DNA of 64,000 bases from Rhyzopertha dominica (Eukaryota; Arthropoda; Insecta; Coleoptera; Bostrichidae): assembly GCA_025024175.1 (NCBI GenBank), contig QCXZ01000047.1, positions 930,001 to 994,000 on the forward strand, read 5' to 3'. Of the stretch, positions 11,241-21,979 are shown in pieces (position 1 is the stretch's first letter; each line of letters begins with the position of its first letter). The notes beneath the pieces are model-generated. The model made no database searches. It had not been told where the DNA came from and was given only the letters and a program-made list of their open reading frames with translations. The position numbers were made by a program, and so were the translations under genes.

Positions 11241-13359
11241 ATGTTCTCTGACAAAATACTTGCAAATTTGGTTATCGCCAGGAGTGCGATAATTATAATA
11301 GAAAAAATCAATAAAAAGTCGGCCCGCAGATGGTGGTGTACTAATTTGTACAAAAAAAAAACAAATGGATCAGAGTTGCTTTTAGATTTAAAATTCCAGC
11401 ACATTAGTGGTCAATATAAAAATTTTACCCGGATGTCGCCTTCAAATTTTGAAGAAATTTTAAATATGATAGGACCACTAATATCCAGATCGGATACACG
11501 ATTTAGAATAGCTATATCTGCACAAGATAGATTAGCTCTTACACTACGATTTTTGGCTAGCGGGGATTCATATACAACTCTACAATACTTATTCAAAATA
11601 TCAAAGCAGGCAATAAGTTCCATAGTTCCTGAAGTGTGCCAAGCATTAGTGAAAGTGTTAAAGGAAAACGTGCAGGTATGAAATAATATACTTTTTCTAT
11701 TTTTTATATGCTTATATTACTTAATATGTAATACCAAAACATTATTACATTATTATATTTATGGTTATTTTATTATACATAATCGTTTAAATCTTCAGAA
11801 AACTGATCTGAAACGGATGAATGTGGTGAAGGCACGGATGATAATGGTGAGTTTTGCTGTTGAACGGCTGTCTATAGTTGATGGAGTATGTAGGGCTGAG
11901 GAGATGGCGTTTGTTGTGGTGCTTTGAAAGAAGTGGGTCTGAGTGGTGTACTACGTGACTGTGTGCAGGATGACTGCTGCTGGGAAGACGAAGCAGCATA
12001 GAGGTACGGTTGTTCAACGGCGTTATGTAGACCGCCATAATTGTTCCAAAACTGTTGGCGCTCTGGTACCTCGTAAAAGCCATTATCAGATTTCGTAATG
12101 ATATCAAAAATGGCATGCTGCACCTTATTTCGGGTATGCTTTGTATACCCTTTCATCTTACTGCCGATGAATCCTACAAATGGTGTAACACCGTCGTCAT
12201 CTTGCGCCTTGTCCATTTTTGCAACAGCCGTCTTTAGTATTCCCATCGCATCTTGAAGCATTGTGTTGTCTTTTTTTTTCTTTTTTTGACTGGGAGTTGT
12301 TGCTGGTTGCTGGTCTCCACTTTCGTCTTCTATATTTAGATTGCTGTTGCTGTTACTACTAGTATCATCTGGTTGTACTGCATTTTCTTCGTCCTCAATA
12401 ATAAATTCCTCACTAGTCACCTAAAACCAACAATGGTAAATAGAGTAACGTAACGCGCTTAATCAAAATTGTTGAANACTTAGCTNTTGACCATATACGA
12501 AATTAAATTTAATTTGGCTACGATACTTCTAGCATTAATTAAATTTGTTTTCCAGGTACCAACGACCTCGCAAGAATGGCTGGATAAGAGCAAAGTATTT
12601 AATGATGTCTGGAACTTTCCCCACTGCATAGGTGCAATGGACGGAAAACATGTTCTAATACAAGCGCCATTCAACAGTGGCACTGAATTTCATAACTATA
12701 AGTCGACATTTAGCATAGTTTTGTTCGCCTTAGTTGATGCAGACTTTATATTTGTTGATGCCGGTTGCCAAGGACGAATTTCAGATAAAGGAGTATTTAA
12801 AGATACTATACTGTACCGAATGATTGAAAATAAAAAATTGAGGCTGCCAAATCCAGAACCACTCCCGAATCGTAATACAATGGTGCCATATTTTATTGTT
12901 GCAGATAGTGCATTTGCACTAAGTGAAAACGTAATGAAGCCATATGCTGGTACTCATGTTAAAGGCAGTCCAAAAAGGATTTTTAACTACCAATTGAGCA
13001 GAGCACGAAGAGTTGTCGAAAATGCATTTGGAATAATATCTTCTGTATTTAGAATCCTGAGAAAGCCTAAGCTGCTAGAACCCGATAAAGCTGAAATAGT
13101 TGTAATGTCTGTTGTTTACCTACACAATTTTTTGCGGCGTAATTCGCGAAACATTTATAACCCGCATGGAACACTGAATTACGAAGAAAATGGTGCTCTT
13201 ATTGAAGGAACGTTGAGAAAAGATACAAATATGTCTTCGTTGTTGCCACTAAGACAACTTCCAAGAAGACCTTCAGCTGGCGCAAATCAAATTCGAGATG
13301 AAATAGCAGATTATTGTGTGAGAGAAGGAACTGTACCGTGGCAAGAAAATTATGTTTAA
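11241..13359 (+). CDS. Harbinger transposase (HARBI1-like, DDE), two exons
   Basis: Exons 11241-11675 and 12556-13359, joined in phase by CAG|GTATGA and TTTTCCAG|GTACC, giving about 411 residues, a usual length for the family. Exon 1 holds the N-terminal helical part (FTRMSPSNFEEILNMIGPLI). Exon 2 holds the DDE nuclease: FPHCIGAMDGKHV (first Asp), YFIVADSAFAL (second Asp), ARRVVENAFGII (Glu). It cuts and pastes the element in the nucleus with the MADF partner. The 880-bp intron contains the last exon of the opposite-strand gene. Two single N lie in the intron (near 12477 and 12486). All catalytic residues are present, so it may be functional. Confidence 0.88.
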
Positions 13360-13812
13360 TAAAAAACAATAGTTACTGTGGACGGCCGCTTTCGAGGTTT
13401 ATTTCTGTCATCCAAAAATCTTAGTGCTTCGTATGCAAACCATCGACTAGTATATACGCTGGATGTTCCTGCAAATTAAAAATAAACACCATAAACCTAT
13501 TATTACAAAATGTGTGTACCATTACATTACACAAAAAAATATTTAAACAAAGTATTAACAAGTACTACTTACCTGTTCCAGTTCCTTTAGATTTTCATTC
13601 TTTCACTTTTTCTCGTCTGTTCGACGACAGCAAACTTAACACTTTGGTTTTGCAGTTTTCCTCGCTTCAATTTTTTCCTATTTCTTGCCAAGCATCCTCC
13701 TTTATTAGTTTTTAAAGTAATTGGGGTCCTTCGCCTCCCATAATATACTATAATTTTTGTAAACGTCTATTAAATGTAAAACATCGTCTTCGGTCCAATT
13801 TTCTGCACTCAT
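11872..13812 (-). CDS. Harbinger MADF-domain accessory protein, three exons (damaged)
   Basis: Exons on the minus strand: 13812-13573, 13468-13377 and 12420-11872. Exon 1 starts MSAENWTEDDVLHLIDVYKN, a clear MADF (Myb/SANT-like) domain start. Exon 2 carries SRWFAYEALRFLDD and KPRKRP. Exon 3 has an acidic stretch, a lysine run (SQKKKKKDNT) and a helix ending FDIITKSDNG, like the C-terminal region of these proteins. Donor and acceptor sites are canonical and exon phases fit, but exon 1 contains one shift near YFKN and two TGA codons, so it is a pseudogene or carries sequence errors. In this superfamily the MADF/Myb protein helps target the transposase to the ends and the nucleus. The large second intron (12421-13376) encloses transposase exon 2. 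Confidence 0.78.
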
Positions 13813-14039
13813 GTTTTATTATTTTGTACACTATCGACTATCACGCACTATTACACCTGAAGCGAACGCAGCGAATCACGTTGCACTCGAAGTAAAACGC
13901 TTCGAACGACGTCCACACTAGAACAGCGAACGCCTTTGTGTTCGCAGGAAAAACCGACAACGGATGGGTTGCAGCGCGCCTCGAACCGAATGCACGAAAC
14001 GTGCACGCGAGCAGTTCGCGGGACCGTCTACATTAAGCG

Positions 14040-14097
14040 AATTGTTGCATTGCATGTTGCATTACACGTTGCATTGCACGTAATGTGTACCGGGCTT
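14040..14097. repeat. Right inverted end of Harbinger element
   Basis: Contains TTGCATTGCATGTTGCATT and TTGCATTGCACG units and ends GTGTACCGGGCTT, the inverse of the left end. Confidence 0.8.
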
Positions 14098-14126
14098 TGA
14101 AGGATCATCCGTAGAAGGTAATTACC

Positions 14127-14480
14127 TTGTCAAAGGCTGATACCAAGTTTGGACGAGTCGTTGCTGAACTGGAGGAAGGTTTCAAGATTAATAATCTTCC
14201 CGAAAGATACAACGCTTTCACAGAGCAATTAACAGAACTTGGAGGCGGCAAAACTCACCTTAACAACAGAGGAAAACAACGGCAAAAGCTACGAATTCGA
14301 ACTAGGCACCGCCGAAACTATTGGGAGTCCCTCAAGATGCACATCACGAACAAGAAGAGCCACCCCGGGGCGTGGATGAAGTAGACAATTTTGATCCCGA
14401 CGAAACAAGCATGGGCTTATACTCGCAAGCTTTTTATTAAATGTATATTGTAGCAATTTTGTATGTACCGAATAAAACGT
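14127..14480 (+). pseudogene. Unrecognised 3' gene end with poly(A) signal
   Basis: An open frame from 14127 to 14384 (TTG as first codon, so the true start is upstream, in or beyond the Harbinger edge) begins with an acidic, helix-prone segment (KFGRVVAELEEGFKINNL) and becomes low-quality after GGGKT. AATAAA signals follow (14471). It looks like the 3' end of a gene cut by the Harbinger insertion. I do not recognise the protein. Confidence 0.3.
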
Positions 14481-14650
14481 GTAAAAATGTACTAGCCAGT
14501 TTTATTTCTAAATGAACAAACAAAAAGTCACACACTAGTGAACCCAACCAACGCGACGCCTGAAAAATCATAGCTTTTGCAGATGTGAATAAGTAAATAA
14601 CTACATTTCGAGCGCTCAGTTCCCAAGATATTAATAATAATGAAAAGGGT

Positions 14651-15256
14651 ATGTTTCTCAAAGTGAATGGACCGTTAGCCTGGTTTGCTAGCCAGACAGT
14701 GTACTAGAATTAAACCCTGAAGTTGTTTTTTAAACTGAAACATTAATACATTAACGCAAAAATGGTCTTTTTATGTTTCCCAAAGTGAATGAACTATTAG
14801 CCTGTTCTGCTAATAAGTCAGTGGATTCGAATTCAACCTTGAAGATGTTTAACGTGTTAGTCTTAAGTTGAAACAAACGTATGTCGCCGCAGATTTTTTG
14901 CAATTAGTAATATTATCCAGATCCAACCCTGAACTTGCTCATCTCATTACTTTTTTCACAAATGTCAAATGTCCTCAACCCGGACGCAACCTTCAAAGAT
15001 ACTTTTTGTGCTAAGTTAAACATATTATGAACTATTAGCCTGTTCTGATAATAAGTCGATGGACTCGAATGCAACCTTGAAGATGTTTAACGATTTATTC
15101 TTAAGCTGAAACGAACATATGTCGGCGCAGATTTTNTTATAACTAGTAATATTATACAGATTCAACCCTGAACTTGCTTATCTCATTACTTTTCTAGCAA
15201 AAAGTCAAAAGTCTTCGACCCGGATGCAAGCTTGAAAGATGCTTTTTGTGCTAAGT
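14651..15256. repeat. Tandem imperfect repeat, about 238-bp period
   Basis: The block starting around GTGAATGAACTATTAGCCTG (14787) recurs at 15029, with the same order of landmarks (ATTCAACCTTGAAGATG, TATGTCGCCGCAG, CTTGCTCATCTCATTAC, TTTTTGTGCTAAGTT). A shorter third copy begins near 14651. The last copy ends in the TATA box of the next gene, so the repeats sit where upstream regulatory sequence would be. Confidence 0.75.
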
Positions 15257-15262
15257 TGTACA

Positions 15263-15293
15263 TATATAAACGCAGAGATGTCTTTCCATCAGT
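15263..15293 (+). promoter_or_regulatory. TATA box plus TCAGT initiator
   Basis: TATATAAA at 15263-15270 is followed 26 bp later (first T to first T) by TCAGT at 15289-15293, the arthropod initiator consensus at the expected spacing. The first downstream ATG that opens a sensible frame is at 15349. Confidence 0.6.
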
Positions 15294-15348
15294 AGCAGTC
15301 CAGTGCAGACAGTTTACGGTTTCCCTCAGTTTTCTTCGCTACCTTAAG

Positions 15349-15652
15349 ATGTCTGGAAGAAGAATCAGCAAGAACTTCAATGAAATCGTACAACGATTTA
15401 ATAACATCGGCAAGATGTCGAAGACTTGGCTAACATATGAAGACATGGTAGCACGCAAGAAGTACCTCATCCACTGGAGGGAAGCGACATAAAGTGACCT
15501 ACAGCGAAAGAATCCTATTTGAACTCGACGACATCTACAAAATGTATTTGGACGAAAAATACAACGTACTCCGAGACGATGAAATTAAGCAGATTATAAA
15601 CAACAAAGTGTATCTGAGTAAGATTAAGCATGAATTAGTCTTAGTAGAGTAA
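15349..15652 (+). CDS. Small unknown basic/acidic protein (one frameshift)
   Basis: About 100 residues starting MSGRRISKNFNEIVQRFNNI. One base near 15487 breaks the frame after HWREA; the alternative frame then runs cleanly through SERILFELDDIYKMYLDEKY to a TAA at 15650. The break looks like a 1-base insertion. The protein is rich in charged residues and probably helical, with no signal peptide or membrane segment. It follows a good TATA/initiator pair 60-85 bp upstream, and AATAAA (15764) lies 110 bp after the stop. I do not recognise the family. The promoter style is common in small insect DNA viruses and in insect genes alike, so the origin is open. Confidence 0.45.
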
Positions 15653-15779
15653 CTGAAGCTCACCGTTCCCGGCACGATAGGGACCTGAGGGAAACCGTAC
15701 AAATGACACATACTATTTAATTGTTTTTATGTTTTTGTTTCTTTAAATTAACTGTACTACTGAAATAAAAAGATTATAA

Positions 15780-16295
15780 ATTTTACATGTGTTTTATTGA
15801 CTTTTAAATACAAAGTGTTTAATAAGAAATACATTTTCTAAAGCGCAATACCCCCCGTGTGAGGTACATCTTATAACACTATTCGGATTTACAGAATTCC
15901 TTAAAACACTAAAACTTTCACAGCCCAAATCTTCAACGTCCACAGGTAAGTTGTAGTTGAGCAGGTGTGATACCCATGTTGAGTACTATACATACGTATC
16001 GAATAACTGCCTTGGAAGTTGGACTGTAAAAAATGTATGTAGAGTACAGATGTAGGACGGACTTTTTGCGGCGGTGACCAGTGCTGACAATCGGATGGGG
16101 CAATCATTTTATTTTTTGGAAATATTCGAATTCTCGGAATAGCGAAATATGGAAAGGTGAAATTTAGGTATCGGACTCAGTCCGATGAGCTTTTTCAGGG
16201 AAAATCGCACAACTTTAATTTGAAACATTTTCCTCTAATTTGAATTGCAAACAGATGTTGCTGTAACTAGTCACCTATACGAGCTCTAACAACTA
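15780..16295. other. Intergenic, nothing recognised
   Basis: AT-rich sequence without a convincing frame or repeat boundary. Confidence 0.4.
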
Positions 16296-16894
16296 TACAG
16301 GTGGCCCAACGAAAACATTACGGGCAGTTTTTCGTCTTTTAACTTCAATTTTGTGAAAAACCCTCGAACCCGTTAAATTCATTTTTTTAAAGGGGACACG
16401 CAAAGTGACATCGATCTTTCATGTAACTGCAGCTCCAAAGCGGGGGTGAGTCTCTCCCTAAACAAGTGGAATGGAATATCAAAAGTTAGGTCATCTCAAA
16501 GTGCATCCAGTTCTCTGTATAAAAGCGTTTTTATTTTTGAAGTCATACGATTAGTTCAGATGATATCGCGTATCAAAACTAGTTTGTAAATAAAAGCCAT
16601 TTTTATAAGCTTCTATCTACTAATTTTGATGCGCTAATGGTCCAAATTNAAAAAAGAACACTGTTGTTAAGAGAGGTGGATGCACTTTAAGACAACGTAA
16701 CCTTTGATACCCCATTCCATTTAAGATTTTAAGGGTGAGACTCACCCCCGCTTTGGGGTTGCATTTACATGAGTGCTCATTATCACTTTTCGTGTCCCTC
16801 TTAAAAAGCACATTGACGGGTTCGAGGGTTTTTTACAAAATTGAAGTTAAAGCACGAAAAACTGCCCGTAATGTTTTCGTTGGGCCATCCTGTA
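16296..16894. mobile_element. Foldback MITE with TA target site
   Basis: About 600 bp. The left arm starts TACAGGTGGCCCAACGAAAA and the right arm ends TTTTCGTTGGGCCATCCTGTA. The complementarity continues inward for well over 150 bp (ATTACGGGCAGTTTTTCG, CCCTCGAACCCGT, CTCACCCCCGCTTTGG), so the whole unit could fold as one hairpin. No coding capacity. TA at the outer edges fits a Tc1/mariner-driven MITE. Confidence 0.75.
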
Positions 16895-17901
16895 TGTTCG
16901 GACATTTTGCTTTGTAGAATAAATTGCATATGTTTTAGCCCACCCATCTGTTTCTATGATTCGTTTTTTGTTTGAAAGGGCAGGTTTTCGGGAATATTTA
17001 CATACATTTAGATTTACCATTGGTTAACCCGATGCATTATATAGAGCGACCAATTTCTGCTTTTTAATTCGTTTTTAAAACTTCTTATTTTTTCCAAATG
17101 TTCTTTTTTCGAATTATACTATAAGCTACAAGAATCGAACGTTTATTCGTGTAAACTCAACAGAAGAACAAAAATATATAAAAATAAAAATAGGCGAGTC
17201 GTATGCCGAATTGTCGACTGCCCGTTCTTCCCGCGAGACCCGCGAATGCCTTTTTCACAGCGTATTCACCATACGATGTGCTTCCTTATCGCCCCAAACG
17301 TGCCGACTCGCCAAACATGAAGAGGCCCATTCGAGGTCGCCGAGAAGTCCGCTCACAGTAACAAAATGTAGCTCATTTATTTCTGAATCAGATAGTTTTT
17401 ATCTCTTTAAACATCAAAGCCAAAAATTTGCAAAGAAAGCGCTTATCGTTAATTTAACAGGTGATCAATCGAGGCAAAGTCAAAGAAAAACTGGTTTCTG
17501 TTGTTTTCAATTGTTTGTAAATGGGATACTCCATTTAGTTTTCAGGGTTTATTGTATTATAGAAAAAAATGTACGCAAAAACGCGTTTTTCTTTGACTTC
17601 ATCTAGACCGCTCGCCTCTTTTTAGCATATTCAGCATCTCCAAAGAAAATTGGTATCTTCGGCGTCTGAAGAGATAAAATACACAAAAATTACAAAATCT
17701 TGGAAGAAAATAGAAAAGAATAAAAATCAGTTACAAAATTCAAAAATTGGTGGGTCGCCACCATGCAACGGGTAAGCCAATGTTAAATCTAAATGTATGT
17801 AAATATTCCTCAAAACCTGCCCTTTCAAACAAAAAAAATCGTAGAAATCAAATGGGTGAGCCAAAAGACATGCAATTTATTCTACAAACCTAAACATACA
17901 G
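16893..17901. mobile_element. Second foldback element, about 1 kb
   Basis: Long inverted arms: TTTGTAGAATAAATTGCAT at 16910-16930 pairs with its complement at 17872-17892. The pairing continues through the CCCACCCAT segment, TTTGTTTGAAAGGGCAGG and ATTTACATACATTTAGATTT over more than 150 bp. The left edge abuts or overlaps the end of the neighbouring MITE at a TGTATGTT that both arms share. The middle holds only accidental frames (for example 17211-17606). Confidence 0.65.
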
Positions 17902-18414
17902 TTGTTACGGCTCGTAGTAATACACGACATTGCAGAAATCGAAATATAGCATACACAATTGAACTAACAGAATAAGATGAACTGCTGAAAATAGAATAGA
18001 AGACTTCTTTAACAGCTACATTTGTTTCAAAACACGGAATAACAATATATACACTGCCGCTAATAACGGATGAAATGATTAAAGAATTGGTGCCCCTCAT
18101 TGTCCATAGGGCAAAACTAAAGACGAAACTTGATAATTGGCGGACGATTATGACAGCCGCGTCAAACGCATCTGATAACGGTTAGTAGTAGGAGCCCGTA
18201 GTTGTATTTTTTTTCCAGTTGAGTCATAATTCGCCTATTAGTACTAGTATATGAGCGCATATAAAGGCTTGGGTATTTTTACAAATAATGCAGAGTAAAG
18301 ATTTCACATAATTAAATACTTATTCAAAATTTTCCAGACTTCGACTTTGTGTTGTATACCTACCAATTCAGCCATCAGCTACGAACACGTGTTCGCTTAT
18401 CACTTTTATTATTC
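17902..18414. other. Mostly non-coding; one short gene-like fragment
   Basis: At 18050-18160 the plus strand reads a short segment with LITDEMIKELVPLIVHRAKL, similar in style to a small helical domain found in many dispersed hemipteran proteins. It has no start or end and is probably an exon scrap. Nothing else is recognised. Confidence 0.3.
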
Positions 18415-18700
18415 TGTTACGAAGAACTATAAATGTAAGAACATTCTAGGAGCTCACTAACGAGCTACCCTTACCAGTACAAACCAGCAAAAGTCTATGT
18501 AAAGGAACACTTGTAACTGTTATCAAATTAATGCCAAATTCTTGCAAGTGTTCTGATAAGACTAAATTTACGACCAAGTCTTACTATATAAGCACACGGA
18601 TTTTGTAGAGCAACCAGACTTGTTAGGTGAGTCTTACAGTTTGTGTAATAAACCAGCAGTGGAAGCAAGCAGTGTTTTTCTCCCGAGTCTCCCAATATCA
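18415..18700 (+). repeat. 5' LTR, errantivirus-like element A
   Basis: Begins TGTTACGAAG and ends CCCAATATCA. It contains a TATA-like CTATATAAGC (18585) and TGTAATAAACC (18645) in the order promoter then poly(A) signal. Confidence 0.7.
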
Positions 18701-18703
18701 TTT

Positions 18704-18720
18704 TGGCGCAGTCAGTAGGA
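18704..18720 (+). other. Primer-binding site (tRNA-Ser type)
   Basis: TGGCGCAGTCAGTAGGA starts three bases after the LTR end. It closely resembles the serine-tRNA primer site of the 17.6/297 group. Confidence 0.65.
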
Positions 18721-19108
18721 TATCCATCAGGTGATCAGAAGAACAGAAGTTTGAAGAAATCAACCTCTGCAAAACTAAGTCAACTAGTGGGTATCCATCC
18801 AACCTACATCGGGAAAGAGAAAATCGCTCAAAAACTGTAAGTCCCTACCTGTCTCCCTTTGATACAAGTTACCTTGGTGAATCGCTATATTATTTTGCTT
18901 TGTTCAAATTATAGTTATATATTATATTGCTAGTTAGTGTAATTATTGNGATTAATTAATTAATTAGTTATTTGGGTGAACATTCAACCTATAATATAAA
19001 ATTACTTTTAAATCTCTAAATTTTAAGTCTCTAATAGCCACATTTATACTCATCATTTATAATTATGTCATTCACATTTAAATTTATTTCTACCTATTTC
19101 TAACCATA

Positions 19109-19535
19109 ATGGAAGCAGAAACATCTGCACGTAACGCACTTGAAAATTTGAGTATATCTAGCGAAGACTCTCAATATAAATTTAAGTTTTCTTTGTTCAC
19201 TGATTCTAAAAACTTTTGATGGCAATAGACAGGAGTTGCATGAATAATTAGGCAATTGTAATAATGCTAACAGCCTCGCACACGAATCCCAAAAGCCTGC
19301 ATTAATGGCATTTATTGTGTCAAAATTAACGGGAAATGCTAAAGCACAGTTAAGAGACAAGGAATTTGACTCTTGGAATGAATTGAAATATTTACTAAAA
19401 CAATTATATTCTGACCAGAAACATTATATTCAATTAATGCAAGAATTAAATAATCTTACTCAAAGTAGAGACGAAAGTGTTCTACGATTTTATAATAAAA
19501 TTGATTATTTTTCCGACCCAAATATCGACCAATAG
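19109..19535 (+). pseudogene. Gag fragment, element A
   Basis: An ATG at 19109 opens MEAETSARNALENLSISSED, then stops near 19220. A second open piece (19305-19535) carries a retrotransposon-gag-like segment (KLTGNAKAQLRDKEFDSWNE, then LKQLYSDQK). Broken by shifts; truncated after about 19535. Confidence 0.6.
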
Positions 19536-19839
19536 AATTGCACCATTCGACGTCACGTGGTACAACCTACATGGTATTATACTGATAATTTTTTGATTAT
19601 TTTCTCTGGTAGTTGCTATATATACAAAACAAAACATGATCCAGTCAAATTAACCACACGTCAAACTGACAGGTTGAATTCAATTGTGAAAATTGGAGAA
19701 AAATCGGAAAAATAATCCCCCGAATACCACACGAGCTTCAAAATTATCTGGCATTTCCCTCAAGGTTCGTTGCAAACAAATAAAGTCGTCAAGTTCTTCA
19801 GGTTAAAAAATCACGAGCGCTTCGCGGACTCAAGGTATG

Positions 19840-20333
19840 GCTACCTTAACATTTTTGTATAATAATGAAAGTTTTGATTTAGAATTCCACATAGCTGAAG
19901 ATAATAATTCGATTCCATTCAATGGAATACTTGGAAATGATTTATTTATGAATCAGCAATGGCTGATCGATTAGAAAAATCGGAAATTACCTTAAGAAAA
20001 CAGAAATTATATTAGGTACCTTTATATTACAATGCTATGGAAACTCAAGTGAGTATTCTTTTAAAGCCTAGAACCGAAAGCGTAATTGAAATTGGCATCC
20101 CAACCGATGTTAAAGAAGGAATTATACCAGACATAGAACTACCTCCAGAAATGTATTTAGCAAAAGCAATCGTTTCTGTAAATAACAAAAAGGCTGTTAC
20201 TACAATTATTAATACTACTAACGACCGCTACGAGTTGAAACAAATTAGCTTAACTCTAGATGAAATCGGTGATAACAATTTAGCAATCCATTCCTTTCAC
20301 AAAGAAAGTGCAGTATCAACAACAACGAATTAA
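19840..20333 (+). pseudogene. Protease-region and linker fragment, element A
   Basis: The frame around 19860-19960 encodes NNESFDLEFHIAEDNN and FNGILGNDLF, the ILGNDL protease flank. It is followed at 20037-20333 by a linker (LPPEMYLAKAIVSVNNKKAV) shared with the element at 28.8 kb. Not one continuous frame. Confidence 0.6.
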
Positions 20334-20339
20334 TTTATT

Positions 20340-21786
20340 AAGATCCAAATTACGCTTGGAGCACTTAAATTCTCAAGAAGCCGGACAAATTTAAAAAATA
20401 TGTGAAACTTATCATACAATATTTCACCTTCCAGAACAATTGGAAGCGACTAACATATTAGAACATGAAATAAATTAACTGACTCAATTGCAGTACATAG
20501 CAAAATTTATAGATTTCCAGAAGTTCACAAGGATGAAATAAAAAGCAAACTGAGAAAATGTTACAGCAAGGAATTATAAAACCTTCTGTATCTCCCTATA
20601 ATAGTCCAATGTGAATTGTTAAAAAGAAATTAGATGCTTCAGGAGAAATTAAATGGAGAGTTGTAGTAGACTATCGTAAACTCAATGCAAAAACGATACC
20701 AAATATAGAAGAAATGTTAGATCAATTGGATAACGTGAAACATTCACTACATTAGACTTAGCCTCAGGACTTCACCAAATAAATGTGAAAGAGAGTGATC
20801 AATATAAAACAGAATTTTCTACATTAACTGCAAAATACGAATTTACTCGGTTTGAAAAATGCACCGAGTACTTTCCAAAGAGCAATGAATATGGCTTTAA
20901 CAGGTTTACAAAGTAATCAATGTTTTATATATATTGACGATATTGTAATTTATGGTTCTTCATTGTCAGAACACAATGAAAGACTTATACGAGTTTTTGA
21001 CCGACTAAAAGAAAATAATTTAGCACTTAAGCCAGACAAATGCGAATTTTTGAGAAAAGAAACTGTATATTTACGTCATGAAATAAGTGAAAAAGGAGTT
21101 CTACCAAACGCCAGTAAAGTTGAAGTTGTAAAGGAATTTAAGCAGCCTACAAGCGCTAAGAAAGTAAGAGAATGTTTACGTCTTGTCAGATATTATAGAA
21201 GATTTATCGAGAATTTCGCTAAACATGCAAAACCATTAAATTCTTTACTAAAGACAGATGCAAAATTTATATGGAACGAAGAACACCAAAAATCGTTTGA
21301 ATTCTTTAAAGAAGTCTTGACAAATCCTCCGATACTAAGTTTTCCAGACTTTACAAAAGAATTTTTACTCACAACTGACTCTTAAGGGTATGCAATAGGT
21401 GCTATATTGTCACAAAGAGAAATTAATAAAGATTTGTCAATGCTTCTAGAACTTTAAATAATGCGGAAAATAATAATGCAACGATTGAAAAAGAATTATT
21501 AGCAATTGTATGGGGTGTAGAACATTTCAGACCATATTTGTATGGAAGAAAATTCAAAATTCTTAGTGTTCACAAACCATTAATTTGGCTAATGAATTGT
21601 AAAAATCCTTCGAGCAGATTATTACGATGGAGACTTCGTCTAGAAGAATACGAATATGAAATACAATATAAACCAGGAAGTCAGAATGCAAATGCAGATT
21701 TTCTAACACGAAATCCAATTGAAGAAAATAAAGACCAACAAACAAAGCCATACATTCTATTAACTAGAAACAAAGAGAACATATAG
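20340..21786 (+). pseudogene. Reverse transcriptase / RNase H, element A
   Basis: The fingers/palm start (RFPEVHKDEIK, then WRVVVDYRKLNAKT) is shifted. The palm and thumb are open from 20852, with FIYIDDIVIYGS as active site and ENFAKHAKPLNSLLK at the connection. RNase H is split: TTDS then TAA at 21382, then VWGVEHFRPYLYGRKFKIL and CKNPSSRLLRWRLRLEEY. The RT active-site residues survive, but stops and shifts make the copy non-functional. Confidence 0.8.
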
Positions 21787-21979
21787 TCAATTTGTAAAGT
21801 TCTATTATACGAATACGGAACCAACAAATATACCAATTTTAAAAGAAAATTTGTTAATTAAGAATCCAATAGTTTTGTTATACTCAAAGGATTTACAAAC
21901 ATTGATGCTATTTTTGACGTATCTAATGAAGTCAATAATTATCAATTGTACGAAAACGTAACCTGTACAGCTAATCGTG

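Larger units (their letters stand above)
11052..14097. mobile_element. PIF/Harbinger DNA transposon, complete
   Basis: A 3.05-kb element with inverted ends: AAGCCTCGTACAC on the left, and AAGCCCGGTACAC on the right read from the other strand. Just inside each end is an array of TGCAATGCAAC / GTGTAATG units (11073-11118 and 14043-14081) that could be transposase-binding subterminal repeats. The flanks suggest a degenerate 3-bp duplication (TTA/TTG). Inside are a DDE transposase on the plus strand and a MADF-domain protein on the minus strand, the two-gene arrangement typical of the superfamily. Confidence 0.85.

Noticed and set aside
11787..12116. 109-residue minus-strand frame overlapping the MADF gene
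   Set aside because: Alternative frame of MADF exon 3; no splice continuity.
17211..17606. 131-residue frame in the foldback element
   Set aside because: Lies between inverted arms, has low-complexity composition and no domain.
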